Source: Lactarius indigo (Eukaryota > Basidiomycota > Agaricomycetes > Russulales > Russulaceae). Taken from it: a stretch of 64,000 bases of DNA. The translations under genes were made by a program, and so were the position numbers. Under the pieces are notes generated by a model. That model did not search any database and had not been told where the DNA came from. It worked only from the letters and a program-made list of their open reading frames with translations. Location: positions 62,001 to 126,000 of the forward strand of contig JAFKAC010000014.1 of NCBI GenBank assembly GCA_025766275.1, written 5' to 3'. How positions within the stretch are numbered: the stretch's first letter is position 1; each line of letters starts with the position of its first letter. This document shows positions 60,031 through 64,000 of the stretch, in pieces.

Positions 60031-63000
60031 CTATTCTACAATAGCACTAGTATCACAATAGCTTGAAAACAGCTGTGTGATCTCACATTGTTCCATGGAC
60101 GACGCAATCTGAATTGGAGTCCAACCTTCATCATCCTCTACGTCCACATTTGCACCGTGTTCGAGTAGAAGGCGCACTACATTGGCCATAGGTGCCTTGT
60201 CAGATAATGCTACTCGTAATGCCTGGTGTAAAGGTGTCGAGTGGCTCTGATTGTGCGCGTTGACATCCGCCCCGTGCTGGATGAGTTGCCGTACAGGTTC
60301 AGGATTCCCATGGCACGACGCCACATGCAAAGGCGTTGACTGGTCTCGATCTCGTGCGTTGACATCCGCTCCGTGCTGAAGTAATAGCTCAACAGTTTTG
60401 GGGTGCGCTCGGTATGAAGCCAGATGCAAAGGCATCAAGTGGGCCGGACCGCGTGCGTTGACATCCGCCTCATGGTCAATCAATACCTGCACAATTTCAG
60501 CATCCCATGTTAATGACGCCAGATGCAGAGGCGTCAAATGGTCGCGATTTTGTGCGTGGACATCCGCCCCGTGCTGGAGTAATACCTTAACAACCTCAGC
60601 ACTACCCCTAGACGACGCCAGATGCAAAGGCATAGAGTGATTCTCATCCAGTGCGTGGATATTCGCTCCGTGCTGGAGTAATAGCCGCACAGTTTCAGCG
60701 CTCCCCTCGGACGACGCTAGATTAAATCCCTTCGATTGACTCCCATCCTGTGCATAGACATCAGCTGAGCCGGATTAATCACTGCAAGATTTTTGCACTC
60801 CCCTGTGACGACGCCAGATGCAAAGGCGTTGAGTGGCTCTGATCCTGTGCTTGGGGATCCGCGGCGTTCTGGAGCAATAGTTTCACAATTGCGGCATCCC
60901 CCCGGTGTGACGCCAGGTGCAAAGGCGTCGAGTGCTTCTGATCCCGTGCGTGGACATCCGCTCCGTGCCCGAGTAATATCTCAACAGTTTCAGCATTCCC
61001 CTCGGATGACGCCAGATGTAAAGGTGTCGAGTGGGCCTGATCCCGCACATTCACAGCTGCCTCACGCCCGATAATTAGCCGCACGCTTTCGGCATCCCCC
61101 TTGGAAGACGCTAGGTGTAATGGCGTCGAGTGGCTCTGGTCATGTACGTTAACATTCGCCCCGTGCTCGATTAGTAGCTGCACGACCTTCGGAGGCGACC
61201 CAAAGATACTATCCTGTCCCCTACGTCAACCTAGTACTGCGCTAACAGTATAACAGCGTTTACACTCACCCGAGATAGTGCTGAAAGCAACGGCGTCAGG
61301 TGGTCCCCATCCAATGCGTTGACATCCGCCCCGTGCTCAATCATGAGCCGCACGGCTTCAGCATCCCCCTTGTGTGACACCAGGTGTAAAGGCGTCGACT
61401 GGTTCTGATCCTGTGCGCGGACATCCGCCCCGTGCCGGATTAATACCTCGACAGTTTCAGTATCCCCCATGGACGACGCCGCCTGATGCAAGGGCGTCGA
61501 GTGGGCCTGATCCCGTGCGTTCACATCCGCCTTGTGCTCGATCATTAGCCGCACGATTTTGGAGTTCCCCATGGATGATGCTAGATGAAAAGGTGTGGTG
61601 TGGCTCCGGTCCTGTGCGTTGACATCTGCCCCGTGCTCGATCAATAGCTTCAGGACCTTCTGATCTGACGATGATATCCAGCGGCTGTTGTTCTGTCCCC
61701 TTCATCAACACGGTGCCGCATTAATAGAATCGCGAATAAACACTCACCACAGACAGCGTCAGATGCAAAGGCGTCTTGTGGTTCTCGTTGTATGCGTTGA
61801 TATCCGCCCCGTTCTCGATCAGTAGCTGCACGGTTTCAGTATTCCCCTTGGACGACGCCAGGTGCAGAGGTGTCGAGTTGCTCCCATCCCGTGCATTGAC
61901 ATCCCCTCCGTGCTCGATCAATAGCTGTAAATGTTCAGCATTGCTAGAGGACGAGGCCAGATGCAAAGGCGTCGAGTGGCTCTCATCCTGGGCGTTAACA
62001 TCTGCCCCAAGTTTGATTAAGAGCTGCACAGTTTCGGCATTGCCCTTTGATGAGGCCACGTTCAACGGTGTCGAGTAGCCCACACATTGTCCATTGACAT
62101 CGGCCCCGAGCTCGACGAATAGCTGCACAGTTTCGACGCTCTCAGACGATGACGCCAAAATCAATAGCATCTGAAGGTGCGCGTTTACTTCCGCTCCATG
62201 CTGGATCAACAGCCGCGCGACATCGACGTGTCCGCCTTCTGATGCCTTGTGCAATGCAGTACGGTCGTCCTTGGTTGCGGCGTTGACGTCTACGCCACGC
62301 CCCAATAGGGTCCGAACAAGTTCCAGGTGTCCATTTGCTGCTGCCAAGTGAAGTGGTGTGGTGTGGTCGTTTTCTTGCGAGTTCGCGTCTGCACCGTGGT
62401 CCAGTAGCCAGAGCGCGACATCGACGATCCCATCCTTTGATGCCGCGTGGAGTGGAGTGCGATTGTCATAAACGGTAATGTCCACGGCTGCGCCATTTTG
62501 ATATAATAGCTCTGCAACTTGCCAGTGTCTGTTGTGCAATGCCGCCACCAGCGGACTCTTGTTGAAACCAACGCTAGCGTTGACATGCTGTGGGAACTCG
62601 GCGATGAGGTATTTCGTTAGGTCGAGAAATCCACACAGCGAAGCATAGTATAAGCACAAAGGAGTATAGTTTCCTTGGTCTCCTTGGTCATAGCCGACTG
62701 ACGAAACAGGTTTCCAAAGCAAAGAATAGTAGTACGACAGCGAATTAAAACCAGTAGCACCTGGTAGGAAGGACCGCCATTTTTTGTCGATGGTATGCGA
62801 GCTCGAGTTGACCCATGTCGCGAAATATGGTTTTGCTGGATCGAAAAGACGTCCCATCCCATCTTTTACACGTAGTGATACGTTCTCGAACTGGGCATGG
62901 TCTACCCAGTGCCGACCGGCGTATTCGCGTAGAGGAGAGCGACTTTCCGCCCTGTTATCGTAGGAATTTGATTGGAGCAGGATTGCCAAGCAAGCTTGAG

Positions 63001-64000
63001 CGATGACGACGTGGGCTGGTTCGAGACGGATATGAAAGAGAGATATGTCCGCTTCCAGGTTGGCAAGGCGATCCGAAGTCAAGAACTCCTTAACGGAGAA
63101 ATGAGCAAATTGTACAACGCGGTGCCCCCGGGACCGGGACCCAAAGTCATCATCGACGCCATCGACGATGACAATCAAGCCCGAACAAGTAGAGAGAACA
63201 CCTTGTTGCCCGTCATCCCATCTCCAGTCTTTATTCAGTGCCGGTATCCCATCCTTCGCCCCATCAAAGTCGAGCGCAAGAACTTCTGCAAGCTCCTCGA
63301 CCCGAAGTGGCCGAGTCGCCACAGTGAGACATTGTAATAGACGATGAGCTTGACGCGGGTTTGCCTTTCCAATTTCTTTCAACATCCGCTCGTATGTCTC
63401 GTCCAAGGATTTTGGCAGTTCTTTGAGGACGCTCCGGACGTTCTGCGGCAGGCAATTTCGCAGCGTTTCCAGCTGACAAAAGACCCATCGGAACCTGTTA
63501 AATACCGTCAACAAGCGTCATCATCGCCCTTATATGTTCTCACATTCCGTCGGCTCTTTCTGAGAGTGTCTCGATCACATGCTCTTTGTCCTCTCGCCTC
63601 CATCTCCTCATAAATTTACCTGACCCAGAGTAGACCACAGATCTGACGTAGTCCGCGATATCCTTCTTCTGCCCGCTTTCGTCTTGAAGGGAAACTGCCT
63701 GAGACGCGATTGACTGAAGTACATCGCTGATGTCGACCTCCGGACGACTCGTGACACAGATATGAAGGCTAGGAACCCGAAGGTCGATGAGGTCCTTCAG
63801 GAGGTCAAGAACCTGCTCCCGGGGGGACGGGACATCGGATGTGTCGGGACATTCGTCAAGAGCATCCATGATAAGGTAAACTGGACCTTGGTCCGGAAGT
63901 GTGAGCATCTCCTTGAGACATTGCAACAACGCGCTGTCGTTGGGCTGATGCGCGCCGTTATCGTGTGCCCTATAGAGGCGGGAGAGTATGTCGCAAAAAG
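60031..64000 (-). CDS. NLR-like STAND protein: NACHT - ankyrin repeats (copy 3), 5' part off the window, frameshifted
   Basis: The gene enters from the right edge inside the NACHT domain (LLQCLKEMLTLPDQG, LIMDALDECPD, TSRPEVDI at about 63,940-63,720). An intron at about 63,514-63,540 precedes FRWVFCQLETLRN. The winged-helix-like region and a long ankyrin array follow down to the stop at 60,031. Array introns lie near 61,645-61,735 and 61,184-61,270, again starting gtgagt or gtggtg at the same repeat position. Between about 60,730 and 60,780 one repeat is broken: after SQGSAKILQ a TGA follows and the next frame (SADVYAQDG) is displaced, consistent with a 2-nt deletion. The product would lose its last seven or so repeats unless splicing rescues it. 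Goodbye domain and Walker A are outside the window. Confidence 0.8.

Noticed and set aside
53273..63514. Ankyrin repeats as a CRISPR-like array of 99-bp direct repeats
   Set aside because: The periodicity is 33 codons with protein-level conservation, imperfect at DNA level and inside an expressed-type gene; no CRISPR hallmarks, and the organism is eukaryotic.

Overview
The window looks like basidiomycete (mushroom-forming, Agaricomycete-type) nuclear DNA. The genes are split by many introns of about 45-75 nt with GT-AG ends, and the families present (fungal Goodbye-NACHT-ankyrin NLR-like proteins, secreted S53 sedolisins, a lipid-droplet-type hydrolase) are typical of such fungi. No rRNA, tRNA, CRISPR or bacterial-type operon was seen. 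All coordinates for spliced genes are outer limits (start codon to stop codon). Most exon joins were read by eye from homologous copies; exact sizes are given only where I counted them.

Layout. Bases 1-2,760 hold a non-coding foldback element with inverted arms of about 330 bp, a G-rich minisatellite and a row of T-rich, intron-like blocks. A giant gene follows (3,647-12,595, +): a VLIG/GBP-like large GTPase with a Cys/His-rich zinc-binding region and a C-terminal von Willebrand A (VWA) domain. Next is a conserved-type alpha/beta hydrolase (13,742-15,024, -), then about 3 kb with no recognisable gene. A second giant GTPase gene lies at 18,305-27,128 (+). Two tandem S53 (sedolisin/tripeptidyl-peptidase-like) genes lie at 28,357-30,677 and 32,493-34,817 (+). 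A Goodbye-NACHT-ankyrin gene lies at 35,405-40,818 (-). A third GTPase gene starts head-to-head with it at 41,211 (+) and stops at 48,930, before the VWA domain, which survives only as a relic. A third, damaged S53 gene lies at 49,983-52,321 (+). A second NLR-like gene lies at 53,273-58,361 (-). A decayed retroelement patch and flank relics follow, and then a third NLR-like gene (60,031 to beyond the right edge, -) with an apparent frameshift in its ankyrin array.

Interpretation. The right two thirds is a segmentally duplicated module, [giant GTPase +] - [S53 protease +] - [NLR-like -]. It is present once with two proteases, once with one protease, and then as an NLR with only flank relics. 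Flanking non-coding DNA was copied along with the genes. Large GBP/VLIG GTPases are innate-immune effectors in vertebrates, and NACHT-repeat proteins control non-self recognition in fungi. An expanding and decaying cluster that joins both is therefore a plausible self/non-self or defence locus; that functional link is inference. The most novel item is the giant gene itself: GTPase, Cys/His-rich tail and VWA domain on one chain, in three tandem copies at different stages of integrity.
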